From contig JARZZO010000003.1 in assembly GCA_030544215.1 (NCBI GenBank), positions 30,446,379 through 30,510,378 on the forward strand: 64,000 nucleotides of DNA, in the 5' to 3' direction. Made by a program: the position numbers and the translations under genes. This document shows, piece by piece, positions 1-11,856 of this stretch (position 1 is its first letter; every line of letters begins with the position of its first letter). The notes beneath the pieces were generated by a model. It saw only the letters and a list, made by a program, of their open reading frames with translations, searched no databases and had not been told where the DNA came from. Origin of the DNA: Zantedeschia hybrid cultivar. Taxonomy: Eukaryota > Streptophyta > Magnoliopsida > Alismatales > Araceae.

Positions 1-1
1 C

Positions 2-1001
2 GAGAGTCTGGAGGACTCTCGGACGTGCCTGCGCTTGCTCCAAGGCCTGACCCTCCCGACGGCCGAGGACGAGCTGGGGGTGCTGACCGCGAACGAACTG
101 GTGTCGTTGAGCGCCCAATTGGCGGTCCAGGTAAAAAACTTCTTTACGTGCCTCGGTCTAATATTCCCCTTGGCTTATTTCGGGGTTGCTGACTTCTGCT
201 TGCTTTTGGATATAAGCCGTGGTCACGTGTGGTTGCCTGATTCGCCGTCAGGTGAACATCCACCAGAGGCTTCGGGATACCGACCAGGCCTTGGACCAGT
301 CAGCTTCTGGTGGGGGCGCCCCGGTGCGACGTGGCCTCGAGGCCAGCATCGAATGGCTCCTGGAGGCAAATGCCCGGATGCGGGCTAAGCTGGAGGAGCA
401 GAAGGAGGCGAATCGCGCTTCTTCTGAGGCCAAGTCGAAGGCCGAGTGGGAGAAGGAGAAGGCCGAGTGGGAGAAGGAGAAGGCCGAGAGGGAGCTGGAG
501 GCGGTCTGGGCCGAAAACAAGGCTCTCAAGGCCGAGATCCAGGACAAGGACGCCCAGCGGGCCTCGGATCGCCGCTGCCATGCCGAGGAGATGTCGGCTT
601 TGAAGCTGGATCTGGAGGCCAAGGCCGAAGAGGCTGTTCGCACAGCCGTAGCCAGCTATAAGGCTGGCCCAGACTACACCGAGGAGATAATCCAGGCCCA
701 GCTTCTAGCGGCTTCCTCGGTATTCAGCATAGGGCTGGCCGCCGCCCAAAAGGTTTGTCCGGCCGTGGACCTAATCGGCATCGTCCTTCCGACGGACGAG
801 GAGGGCGAAGAGCTCCTATCTTGGTGGAAGGGGCTTACGGCTGAAAGAGCTTCAGCCTCGGCGGAAGGCGACGCGGCCGTTCCAGACGAGGTAGCTCATG
901 TTGATGCCGCCCCTTCCGAGGCCGTTCAGATCGATGATTCTCCCTCCCCATCTCCTGGCCAGAGCCCTGTTGATGTGGACGGTGAGAACACCGAAGGCTG
1001 A
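2..1001 (+). CDS. Element-borne coiled-coil protein, C-terminal two exons (5' end outside window)
   Basis: Two exons join in frame: 2-130 and 252-1001. The intron 131-251 has GT (gtaaaa) and AG (ccgtcag) ends and is phase 0, so the residues ending in SAQLAVQ continue as VNIHQRLRD. The joined fragment is about 292 residues. A charged segment rich in E, K and A (roughly genomic 340-660) has the heptad character of a coiled coil, including repeats of AEWEKEK. The tail is acidic and Ser/Pro rich and ends at TGA 999-1001. The N-terminal part lies before the window. No catalytic domain is visible. It lies antisense to the Tat pol remnant, just past the 73-bp array, so it is probably an extra antisense ORF of that element rather than a host gene. 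A host gene captured beside the element cannot be excluded. Confidence 0.55.
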
Positions 1002-1167
1002 TACGGGGGCTTGTCCCGGTTTTCATTTTGACTTCTCTCGAAGGTGTGCGGCCAGATGTGCGGCCGATTTTGTACTCTGTTTTTTATATATATAAAAAGT
1101 ACTTTGCTTCTTCTTTGCGTTCTGAATGGATGAACAAGTCTGGTTCTTCTTGTGTCCGAGACCTTAT
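1002..1167. other. 3' flank of the coiled-coil ORF
   Basis: This is a short stretch between the ORF stop and the tandem array. It contains a T-rich/TATA run near 1080-1095 that could serve 3' end formation of the plus-strand ORF. Nothing else is recognised. Confidence 0.3.
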
Positions 1168-1690
1168 CGCCGTTTAGTTGTGGCTCGTACGGCCGAAACC
1201 TAATCCATATTCGGATATGGACTTGGAGAATAATGTCGCTCCCGATATGGTTTGCGTGGCCGAGGCCACTACCGATACGGTTTATGCGAACTTAGAGAGA
1301 ATACCATGCCACTCCCGATACGGTTTGCATGGCCGAAGCCACTCCCGGTACGGTTTACGCGGACTTAGAGAGAATACCATGCCGCTCCCGATACGGTTTG
1401 CATGGCCGAAGCCACTCCCGGTACGGATTACACAGACTTAGAGAAAATACCATGCCGCTCCCGATACGGTTTGCATGGCCGAAGCCACTCCCGGTACGGT
1501 TTACATGGACTTAGAGAGAATACCATGCCGCTCTCGATACGGTTTGCATGGCCGAAGCCATTCCCGGTACGGTTTACGCGGACTTAGAGAATAACATGCC
1601 GCTCCCGATACGGTTTGCATGGCCGAAGCCACTCTCGGTACGATTTACACGGACTTAGAGAGAATACCATGCCGCTCTCGATACAGTTTG
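1168..1690. repeat. 73-bp tandem array, left part
   Basis: About seven units of 73 bp, the outermost one (about 1168-1245) degenerate. Each unit carries two related half-sites, CTCCCGGTACGGTTTACA and CTCCCGATACGGTTTGCA, so the 73-mer looks like an old dimer. The array stops at GTTTG (1686-1690), the left target-site copy of the Tekay element, and resumes at 11082. It corresponds to the 3' untranslated region of the minus-strand Tat element. Confidence 0.9.
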
Positions 1691-4026
1691 TGTAACGACC
1701 CGCCACCCTATAATCGGGGATCCGATTACTAAATGGGTACCGAATCATTAATTTGGAACCAAACCAGGATCTAGTAAGTCTGGGAAATAAATAATTAACT
1801 AAGCTAAACATTCACATCGCATTGAATTGAAATGAAAGTGCAGGAATTAAAATTATTACAATGCGACTCGATACAGCAAATAATTATATATTCCAACTGA
1901 AAATAAATAATTAAACATACAGGCCAGAAATAAATAACAACTACATCGGGGCATACCCCGGAACAACTGTTGAAGGCGCTCAACACACGGCCGCACACGT
2001 CGCCCTAAGTCTGCTGGGAGTCCTCACCTGAAAACCGCAGGGGTGAGTCTCAAGACAAGACTCAGTAGGGATCCTTCGATCCCCACTGTTCACGCACGCA
2101 CCCACAAGTGTAAAGTACTGCTAACGGTGAAGTAACAAGTGCAGTGGTAGGTACAATCCCTAATTCTCAACGTGAAATCACATGCAGTCGAAAATATAAT
2201 AACATGCACATTCTAAATAAGCCGATTAGAGAATCCACAACTGTCGTCTCGATAGAACTCGCCGACCATACAAACAACGGTGGAAAAACTCGACTCGCTG
2301 AGACCAAGCAGTAGCCCCTCGGATAGCACGCTAGCTACTCCGGCCCAACTGGCTCAGGTGGCTACTCCTACCCTCAGCATGAGTGACTCTCCGAATGTAC
2401 CACTCCGACACCGGTACTAGCTGACCCCGGGGTTCACCAGGTGACCCTCTCTCACTAGGCGTCACCCCGCCCACGCCCCCACCGGCGTTGTGCTCACGCC
2501 CCCACCAGCACAGGGTGATAAAGCGCTACAATGTCACTCCAGGTCCACAGTAACACAAAACCCAGCACAGTACGATCCGGTCACGTGAAAAATCCGCGAT
2601 CGCACAACACACAAGGTAGCACCATCCGGTCATGCAGAATCCATCTCTACAGCGTACACCAAAACATGCACTAACCATCTATCTAGCAGTATGAACACAT
2701 TTTACTAGCATGAATTAGTGAGGTTCTGTCTTGAATCGCGTCGCCCAAGGCCGACGCCATTCAAGCTCCATGTACAGGTTCATGTAAAATAGTCTTCAGA
2801 ATCAGGCCTTAAAAGGCGTCGACACCAGTGGTCGCCTTTTGAAAGGCGTCGACATCCTCAGACGCCATTCAACACAGAAATCCGGAAATTCCAAAGCCCT
2901 TACTCAGGGGATTTCTGCCTTAAAAGGCGTCATGTCTACCCGACGCTATTCAAAACGCGTCGCCCACCCATGACGTCTTTTAGTCCCAGAATCCCCGAAC
3001 TGGCAGACTCTCTGTCAGGTGATTCCTGTCTAAAAGGCGTCGTGATGGCCCGACGCCCTTCAAAAAGGCGTCGTCCATGCACGACGTCTTTCAACCCAGG
3101 AACCAGAGTTGCCATGAGCCCGAGGGCTCCCCTTTTCAACCCAAACAACCCCAAAATTACCCAAAAATGGAGGAGAAAGAGGGGCCATACATTCCATAGG
3201 AAATCACATTTATAGAAAATCCCCCATATCATCAAAAGAACTCCTAAGCATGCTCATTCTACCCCCCAAAATCAAAGATCTACAACATGCATAGACGGGG
3301 GAAAACATGGCTTAAACACGATGCTGTGGGAACCGTCACCCTACCGGACACTCGAACTCCTCCAAGCTTCAAGCCGTCCACCCTTCTCGCCCCACGCCGC
3401 CGCCGGTACCGCCGTGGTCGTCCTTGCTCCACCGTGACGTCGGCCGCCGTCCGGAGAGTAGAACGCCGCAGTGGAGGTGGAGGTGGTAGTGGTAGGAGCT
3501 AGGTAGAGGATGGAGTGGAGGGAGAGATGAAATGGTGGGAGGAAAAGAGGGAAGAGAAGGAATTGCCGTCGAGATCGCCGAAGGGGAAAGAGAGAAAGAG
3601 AGAAGGTGAAAATGAGGAAAAGAAGGAGGGCTCGCGGGGTTAACCAGAGACTGACTAAAACGCGTTGACATCCACGGACGTCTATTAGGTGACGTGACGG
3701 CCGCTCTGACAAAACTCTGAAACGCGTCGTCCTACACAGATGCCTTTCAGACAACTTGTCAGGGCCGTACTCTGACACACTCAGAGTCGCAGTCTGAAAG
3801 GCGTCGTCCCACGCGGACGCCGTTCAGACGACGCGACAGGACCGTACTCTCGCGGCCCGAATCCAGCCCACGTGGCAGAACGTAAAACGCGTCTGCAACG
3901 GTGGACGCCGTTCAAACCGCGTCGAGTCCGGCTCGACGCGAAACAACACAGAACCTCAACCCCCCACTAGGGCCAGAATTATAGGGTCCGACCCGAAAAC
4001 CGGATCCGAAAGTCTCGATCCTTACA
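1691..4026 (-). repeat. Left (3') LTR of the minus-strand Tekay element
   Basis: It begins TGTAACGACC and ends GATCCTTACA on the plus strand. It is 9 bp shorter than the right LTR, mainly because it lacks an 11-bp CACGTGG-containing duplication near 3870. It contains a series of GGCGTC...GACGCC dyads at about 2735-3110 and 3655-3945, and a CT-rich segment near 3540-3620. Both of its edges abut GTTTG and array sequence, so on its own it looks like a solo LTR. Confidence 0.9.
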
Positions 4027-4067
4027 GTTTGCATGGCCGAAGCCACTCCCGGTACGGTTTACACGGA
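4027..4067. repeat. 41-bp fragment of the 73-bp array trapped between LTR and interior
   Basis: The sequence starts GTTTGCATGGCCGAAGCC and is identical to the right flank of the right LTR (11082-11122). It stops abruptly at the junction with interior sequence (TGCAGTTCACAAGG). The polypurine tract and about 80 bp of 3' leader seen at the same place in the plus-strand copy (48402-48487) are absent. Confidence 0.85.
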
Positions 4068-4085
4068 TGCAGTTCACAAGGAAAC

Positions 4086-7000
4086 TTACGAAAAGAGGTA
4101 AGGGAACTGCTCCCGCATCTCATCCTCTCGCTCCCAGGTTGCCTCACCTCCGGAGCGGTACTGCCAAATCACCTTGACCAACGGTACAATCTTGTTCCGC
4201 AAAACCTGATCTCTGCGATCCTCAATACGAACAGGATACTCTGGAAAGGATAGGTCCTCAGCGACCTCCAACTCTGAAAAATCCAACACATGGGACGGAT
4301 CCTGAACATACTTCATCAGCAAGGAAACATGGAACACATCGTGCACTCCTGCAAGACTGGGCGGCAAGGCCAGCTGATACGCGGTTTCCCCAATTCGAGC
4401 AAGAATGGGAAAAGGCCCAATATATCGCGGACTCAGCTTGCCTCGCTTCCCGAATCTCATCACACCCTTGGAGGGTGAGACTCGGAGAAACACGTGGTCC
4501 CCAACTTCAAACTCAAGTGGTCTCCGTCGGACGTCAGCATAACTTTTCTGTCTACTCTGAGCTGCGGTCAACCTCTGCCGAACAGTCCTAGCAATCTCAG
4601 CACACTGCTGTACTAACTCAGGTCCTGCTATCTGCCTCTTACCGATCTCGGACCAACACACCGGAGATCGACACGGCCGTCCATACAAAGCCTTATAAGG
4701 CGCCATGCCGATACTGGAATGATAACTGTTGTTGTAGGCAAACTCCACAGTGGACAAATGCTGTTCCCACGAACCTCCCCAGTCTAGGCAACATGCCCTG
4801 AGCATATCCTCCAAGGTCTGAATGGTCCTCTCCGACTGCCCGTCAGTCTCGGGATGGTAGGCCGAGCTGAAAGCCAATTGAGTTCCCAACGCCTGCTGAA
4901 AGCTCTTCCAGAATCTGGAAGTAAACCTCGGATCTCGATCTAATACAATGGACAAAGGTACCCCGTGCAGAGAGATGATCCGGTCTACAAACAACTTTGC
5001 CAGCTTGCCGACCGACCAGTCCTTCCTAATGGCTAGGAAGTGTGCCGACTTGGTCAGCCGATCAACGATAACCTAGATAGCGTCTCTCCTGCTAGGGGAT
5101 GCAGGCAATCCCATCACAAAGTCCATCGTCACATGCTCCCATTTCCACTCAGGAATCGGCAAGGGCTGCAGCAACCCTCCAGGTCTCTGATGCTCGGCTT
5201 TAACCTGCTGACAAGTCATACATCTAGCCACATACTCAGCCACATCTCTCTTCATACCTGGCCACCAGAAGTGCCTCCTCAAACAATGGTACATCTTGGT
5301 CGTCCCAGGATGCACTGCATATCTCGAACGGTGCGCCTCATCAAGAACACATTTGCGCACGTCTTCCTCAGTCAGGACATAGAGTCTGCCTCTGAACCTG
5401 ACAGTACCGTCATCCCACAACTCCACCTCTGACCTCTGGAGAATCTGTGGCAACTCCGCATCTGCCCTCTGAGCCTCAATCACAGCGTGGTACACAGCTG
5501 GTCTCACAGTCAAGCTGACTAGCACCGCTCTATCCTCTTCACGTGGAACCCTAAAGGAGGATTCTACAATCTGCTCGAACAATTCCCACTCCCGAATCAT
5601 AAGGTATGATATGACCGTCTTCCGACTCAAAGCGTCTGCCACCACATTCGCCTTGCCCGGATGATAAGAAAGGTTAAAGTCATAATCCTTAATAAACTCC
5701 ATCCACCTTCGCTGCCTCAAATTCAGGTCTCTCTGAGTGAACACATATTTCAAGCTCTTGTGATCGGTAAAAACCTGAAATTTCTCTCCATATAAGTAAT
5801 GCCTCCAGATCTTAAGTGCAAACACCACAGCCGCAAGCTCCAAATCATGAGTAGGATAGTTCTCCTCATGCCTCTTCAGCTGCCGAGAAGCATAAGCAAC
5901 TACCCTGCCATGCTGCATAAGGACTGCTCCCAAACCTCGACGGGACGCATCTGAGTAAACCACAAATCCACCTGACCCAGATGGAAGCACCAGCACTGGG
6001 GCTGACGTGAGGCGAGTTTTTAGCTCAATAAAACTCTGCTCACAATCCTCAGTCCACACAAAACGAACTCCCTTTCGAGTCAACCTCGACAAGGGGGCCG
6101 CTATCGAAGAAAATCCCTGAACAAACCGCCTGTAATAACCGGCAAGCCCCAGAAAGCTCCTGATCTCAGTCACTGAAGTCGGCCTGCTCCAGTCCATCAC
6201 TGCCTCGATCTTGGCTAGATCCACTGCGATACCCTCGCCAGAAATAACGTGCCGAAGGAAGTGCACCTCGTCTAACCAGAATTCACATTTGCTGAACTTG
6301 GCGTAAAGTTGGTGCTCCCTCAGGACCTGCAACACTGCCGGAAGATGAGCAGCGTGCTCTTCCTCAGAAGAAGAATAGATCAGGATATCATCAACAAATA
6401 CAACTACAAACTGGTCCAGGTAGGTCCTGAAGACTCGGTTCATCAGATCCATAAAGGCCGCCGGAGCATTGGTTAAGCCGAAGGGCATAACCAAAAACTC
6501 ATAATGCCCATACCGAGTCCTGAAAGCCGTCTTACTAACATCCACATCCCGGATCCTCATCTGATAATATCCAGATCTCAGATCGATCTTGGAAAACACC
6601 CTCGCGGTCTGCAGCTGATCCATCAAATCATCAATCCTAGGAAGTGGATACTTATTCTTTATTGTCACCTGGTTCAGCTGCCTATAATCGATGCACAATC
6701 TCAAAGAACCATCCTTCTTCCTGACAAACAGAACTGGAGCACCCCATGGAGATGTACTGGGACGAATGAAACCCTTATCCAACAATTCCTGCAACTATGC
6801 CTTCAACTCAGCGAGTTCGGCTGGCGCCATCCGATACGGGGCCTTAGACAAGGGTGCCGTACCTGGTGCAAGCTCGATGGTAAACTCGACCTCTTGCTGA
6901 GGAGGAAGGCCAAGCAGCTCCTCAGGAAACACATCTACGAAATCACAAACAACAGGCACCTCCCAAGGACTGGGACTATCACGGACATCAGAAACAACAA

Positions 7001-8579
7001 CAGAGGCAAGGAAAGCCTCACAGCCACCAGCAAGCAACCTCCGTGCCTTAAAGGCAGAAATGAGAATACCTCGAGAAGAAAGCCTAATACCTTGGAAGAA
7101 GAAGGTCGGGATGTCCGGAATAGAGAAGCGCACCCTCTTCCTGTGGCAGTCCACCTCCGCATAAAAGGCTTCCAACCAATCCATACCCAGGATGATATCA
7201 AAATCACGAATAGCAAGTACAACCAACTGGGCAGGTAGCACATGACCCTCAATGGTCAAGGGAACATTCCTCAAACAATTATAAGATATCATGAAGTCTC
7301 CAGAAGGAACTTCCACCATCAGACCATCAGATAACTCATCAACGGGTGCAGAAAGAATATCTAGGAACTGCTCAGAAATGAAAGAATGCGAAGCACCCGA
7401 ATCGATCAACACATGCGCAGAGTTCCCAAGGACAGAAAGTGTACCTTCCACCAAGTTGGACGCGCGAGCCTCCCTCCTGGTGATAGCTAGAACTCTCCCC
7501 TGGGTCCTCGGCTTCTTCTGATCGCCATGACCATGCCCCTGCGGGCACTGCCTCGCCAGATGGCCCTGTTGGCCGCAAGTAAAACACCTCCTGGGAAGAG
7601 TGGGACACTGAGTCCCGCCATGGGCACCACCACAGTGCTGACAAACTGCCGGAAGCCTCTGAGCTGGCTCCTGCTGTGCACTGGACGCTGACTGACTCTG
7701 CTGACCCTGCCTGGGCCTGCCACTGCCGCTGCTGCCACTACTGCTGCCACCACCCCTGAAGAATCTCCTGAATCGGGAGCCGAGTGACGACGATCCCGAT
7801 CCGACCGAAGGAGCCGGTGCCGCTGCCTTACCCCTGCCTCGCACTGGCCCCTGAACAGTCTGCCCTCTCTCCCGGGCCGACTGGGTATGCTGAGCCTCTA
7901 CAGCTGCTGCGCACCTAACTACTGATGCTAAGTCTGTACAACAGTGGGACGCCACGAAGTTCCTCAAACTGAGCCTAAGCCCATCCACAAACCTCTCCGT
8001 GCGACGCTCCTCGTCCCCAGATATGAAAGGCACGAACCGTCCCAACGAAACAAACTTCGCCTGGTACTCAAGTACCGTCATACTCCCCTGCGTCAGATCC
8101 ATAAACTCCCTCTTCTTGGCTCGCTGGACATGTCTAGGGAAATATTGTGCATTAAACTCCTTAACAAAGGTCTCCCATGAAATTTCCCTAAGACTCCTGT
8201 CCTCATAAGACAAACTCTTCAGCGTGGTCCACCAGTCATAGGCGCTATCCTTCAACATAAAGGTAGCCAGTGGGGTCCTCTCTACTGCTGCACAGTCCAT
8301 GGTATCGAAGGTCTTCTCAATCTCTCTAAGCCAATGAATGGCCTCATCAGGGTCGGGACGACCGGTGAAGTGAGGTGGCCTCAGCTTCAAGAACCTCTCA
8401 AGTGTAGCTGTGGACCCTCCCCGAGTACTAGAACTCTCGCTAAGGTCTCGCGTCTGATATCTAGCCATAGTGTCCATCATGGCTTCCATAAACTGCTCAA
8501 CACTCGGCCTCCCTGCCTCAGACCCACTAGGGGCATCTCCCCGCTCTCGAATAACCGGCATCCTCTTCTTGGGAGCCAT
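4086..8579 (-). pseudogene. Tekay/Del gag-pol polyprotein with two TAG stops
   Basis: One frame runs from ATG at 8579 (MAPKKRMPVIRERGD) to the end at 4086, about 1495 codons, interrupted only by TAG at 6795-6797 and TAG at 5073-5075. In order it encodes gag with a CCHC knuckle (CFTCGQQGHLARQC), protease (LIDSGAS), reverse transcriptase (FVDDILIYSS), RNase H (VYSDASRRGLG, TDHKSL), the HHCC finger, integrase core (MDFVMG, LDRDPRF, TDGQSER) and a C-terminal chromodomain-like segment ending EQFPYLFS. The plus-strand copy has Gln and Trp at the two stop positions (CAG and TGG), so both are single transitions. In the catalytic core DRDPRF is preceded by L where the other copy has S. The element probably cannot make full-length Pol itself. 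Confidence 0.93.
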
Positions 8580-8722
8580 CTACTCGCCTACAATTATAAA
8601 ATCAAAAAGTTCTAATTAGAGTCCTAAAACCTATGCTACCGCCGTGCCTGTACGGGATAATGTATTTATTTGCCGAACTTACAACATTTAACCTAGTTAT
8701 TTATTCATTTGCCAGACCGTCT

Positions 8723-8734
8723 GCTCTGATACCA
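8723..8734 (-). other. Primer-binding site, initiator tRNA-Met type
   Basis: On the minus strand this reads TGGTATCAGAGC, two bases inside the 5' LTR (8737-11081). It is the common priming sequence of plant Ty3/gypsy and copia elements. Confidence 0.85.
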
Positions 8735-8736
8735 AC

Positions 8737-11081
8737 TGTAACGACCCGCCACCCTATAATCGGGAATCCGATTACTAAATGGGTACCGAATCATTAATTT
8801 GGAACCAAACCAGGATCTAGTAAGTATGGGAAATAAATAATTAACTAAGCTAAACATTCACATCGCATTGAATTGAAATGAAAGTGCAGGAATTAAAATT
8901 ATTACAATGCGACTCGATACAGCAAATAATTACATATTCCAACTGAAAAGAAATAATTAAACATATAGGCCAGAAATAAATAACAACTACATCGGGGCAT
9001 ACCCCGGAACAACTGCTGAAGGCGCTCAACACACGGCCGCACACGCCGCCCTAAGTCTGCTGGGAGTCCTCACCTGAAAACCGCAGGGGTGAGTCTCAAG
9101 ACAAGACTCAGTAGGGATCCTTCGATCCCCACTGCTCACGCACGCACCCACAAGTGTAAAGTACTGCTAACGGTGAAGTAACAAGTGCAGTGGTAGGTAC
9201 AATCCCTAATTCTCAACGTGAAATCACATGCAGTCGAAAATATAATAACATGCACATTCTAAATAAGCCGATTAGAGAATCCACAACTGTCGTCTCGATA
9301 GAACTCGCCGACCGTACAAACAACGGTGGAAAAACTCGACCCGCTGAGACCAAGCAGTAGCCCCTCGGATAGCACGCTAGCTACTCCGGCCAAACTAGGT
9401 CAGGTGGCTACTCCTACCCTCAGCATGAGTGACTCTCCGAATGTACCACTCCGACACCGGTACTAGCTGACCCCGGGGTTCACCAGGTGACCCTCTCTCA
9501 CTAGGCGTCACCCCGCCCACGCCCCCACCGGCGCTGTGCTCACGCCCCCACCAGCACAGGGTGATAAAGCGCTACAATGTCACTCCAGGTCCACAGTAAC
9601 ACAAAACCCAGCACAGTACGATCCGGTCACGTGAAAAATCCGCGATCGCACAACACACAAGGTAGCACCATCCGGTCATGCAGAATCCATCTCTACAGCG
9701 TACACCAAAACATGCACTAACCATCTATCTAGCAGTATGAACACATTTTACTAGCATGAATTAGTGAGGTTCTGTCTTGAATCGCGTCGCCCAAGGCCGA
9801 CGCCATTCAAGCTCCATGTACAGGTTCATGTAAAACAGTCTTCAGAATCAGGCCTTAAAAGGCGTCGACACCAGTGGTCGCCTTTTGAAGGCGTCGACAT
9901 CCTCAGACGCCATTCAACACAGAAATCCGAAAATTCCAAAGCCCTTACTCAGGGGATTTCTGCCTTAAAAGGCGTCATGTCTACCCGACGCTATTCAAAA
10001 CGCGTCGCCCACCCATGACGTCTTTTAGTCCCAGAATCCCCGAACTGGCAGACTCTCTGTCAGGTGATTCCTGTCTAAAAGGCGTCGTGATGGCCCGACG
10101 CCCTTCAAAAAGGCGTCGTCCATGTACGACGTCTTTCAACCCAGGAACCAGAGTTGCCATGAGCCCGAGGGCTCCCCTTTTCAACCCAAACAACCCTAAA
10201 ATTACCCAAAAACGGAGGAGAAAGAGGGGCAATACATTCCATAGGAAATCACATTTATAGAAAATCCCCCATATCATCAAAAGAACTCCTAAGCATGCTC
10301 ATTCTACCCCCCAAAACCAAAGATCTACAACATGCATAGACGGGGGAAAACATGGCTTAAACACGATGCTGTGGGAACCGTCACCCTACCGGACACTCGA
10401 ACTCCTCCAAGCTTCAAGCCGTCCACCCTTCTCGCCCCACGCCGCCGCCGGTACCGCCGTGGTCGTCCTTGCTCCACCGTGACGTCGGCCGCCGTCCGGA
10501 GAGTAGAACGCCGCAGTGGAGGTGGAGGTGGTAGTGGTAGGAGCTAGGTAGAGGATGGAGTGGAGGGAGAGATGAAATGGTGGGAGGAAAAGAGGGAAGA
10601 GAAGGAATTGCCGTCGAGATCGCCGGAGGGGAAAGAGAGAAAGAGAGAAGGTGAAAATGAGGAAAAGAAGGAGGGCTCGCGGGGTTAACCAGAGACTGAC
10701 TAAAACGCGTCGACATCCACGGACGTCTATCAGGTGACGTGACGGCCGCTCTGACAAAACTCTGAAACGCGTCGTCCTACACAGATGCCTTTCAGACAAC
10801 TTGTCAGGGCCGTACTCTGACACACTCAGAGTCGCAGTCTGAAAGGCGTCGTCCCACGCGGACGCCGTTCAGACGACGCGACAGGACCGTACTCTCGCGG
10901 CCCGAAGCCAGCCCACGTGGCACCCACGTGGCAGAACGTAAAACGCGTCTGCAACGGTGGACGCCGTTCAAACCGCGTCGAGCCCGCTCGACGCGAAACA
11001 ACACAGAACCTCAACCCCCCACTAGGGCCAGAATTACAGGGTCCGACCCGAAAACCGGATCCGAAAGTCTCGATCCTTACA
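8737..11081 (-). repeat. Right (5') LTR of the minus-strand Tekay element
   Basis: It is 2345 bp with TGTAAC...TTACA plus-strand ends and is nearly identical to 1691-4026. It differs by an 11-bp duplication (CCCACGTGGCA region, about 10915-10932) and about 25 substitutions. It carries the same series of GGCGTC/GACGCC dyads. The right edge is followed by the target copy GTTTG and the tandem array. Confidence 0.92.
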
Positions 11082-11793
11082 GTTTGCATGGCCGAAGCCA
11101 CTCCCGGTACGGTTTACACGGACTTAGAGAGAATACCATGCCGCTCCCGATACGGTTTGCATGGCCGAAGCTACTCCCGGTACGGTTTACACGGACTTAG
11201 AGAGAATACCATGCCGCTCCCGATACGGTTTGCATGGCCGAAGCCACTCCCGGTACGGTTTACGCGGACTTGGAGAAAATACCATGCCGCTCCCGATACG
11301 GTTTGCATGGCCGAAGCCACTCCCGGTATGGTTTACACGGACTTAGAGAGAATACCATGCCGCTCCCGATACGGTTTGCATGGCCGAAGCCACTCCCGGT
11401 ACGGTTTACACGGACTTAGAGAGAATACCATGCCGCTCCCGATACGGTTTGCATGGCCAAAGCCACTCCCGGTACGGTTTACGCGGACTTGGAGAAAATA
11501 CCATGCCGCTCCCGATACGGTTTGCATGGCCAAAGCCACTCCCGGTACGGTTTACACGGACTTAGAGAAAATACCATGCCACTCCCGATACGGTTTGCAT
11601 GGCCGAAGCCACTCCTGGTACGGTTTACTTGGACTTAGAGAGAATATCATGCCGCTCTCGATACGGTTTGCATGGCCGAAGCCATTCCCGGTACGGTTTA
11701 CGCGGACTTAGAGAATACCATGCCGCTCCCGATACGGTTTGCATGGCCGAAGCCACTCCCGGTACGGTTTACGCGGACTTAGAGAAAATACCA
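11082..11793. repeat. 73-bp tandem array, right part
   Basis: Nearly ten units of 73 bp follow the GTTTG target copy, more homogeneous than the left part. Units are told apart by ACACGG/ACGCGG and GAGAGAA/GAGAAAA variants, and the variants alternate in pairs or triplets, which suggests amplification in multi-unit blocks. The array ends near 11793 next to the 3' end of the Tat integrase remnant. Confidence 0.92.
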
Positions 11794-11856
11794 GATATGG
11801 CATCTTAAAAGGAGAATTTTATTTATGCCTTCCGGCTAAATTCCAGGGGTAGTAAC

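Larger units (their letters stand above)
1691..11081 (-). mobile_element. Tekay/Del-type chromovirus (Ty3/gypsy) inserted in the 73-bp array
   Basis: Two long LTRs (2336 and 2345 bp, TG...CA ends) bracket a gag-pol reading frame on the minus strand. GTTTG occurs at 1686-1690 and 11082-11086, a 5-bp target duplication inside the 73-bp repeat. The primer site complements initiator tRNA-Met. LTRs differ at about 28 places by eye, roughly 1.2%, so the insertion is young. Anomaly: GTTTG plus array sequence also follows the inner edge of the left LTR, and the polypurine tract is missing there, so this end has been rearranged since insertion. Confidence 0.92.

Noticed and set aside
1178..1690. CRISPR-like array
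   Set aside because: Eukaryotic sequence; units are contiguous 73-mers without unique spacers.
10917..11711. 264-codon open frame across the LTR end and the 73-bp array
   Set aside because: It is read from tandem repeats whose 73-bp period cycles through all frames; the Pro/Arg-rich repetitive product matches no family.
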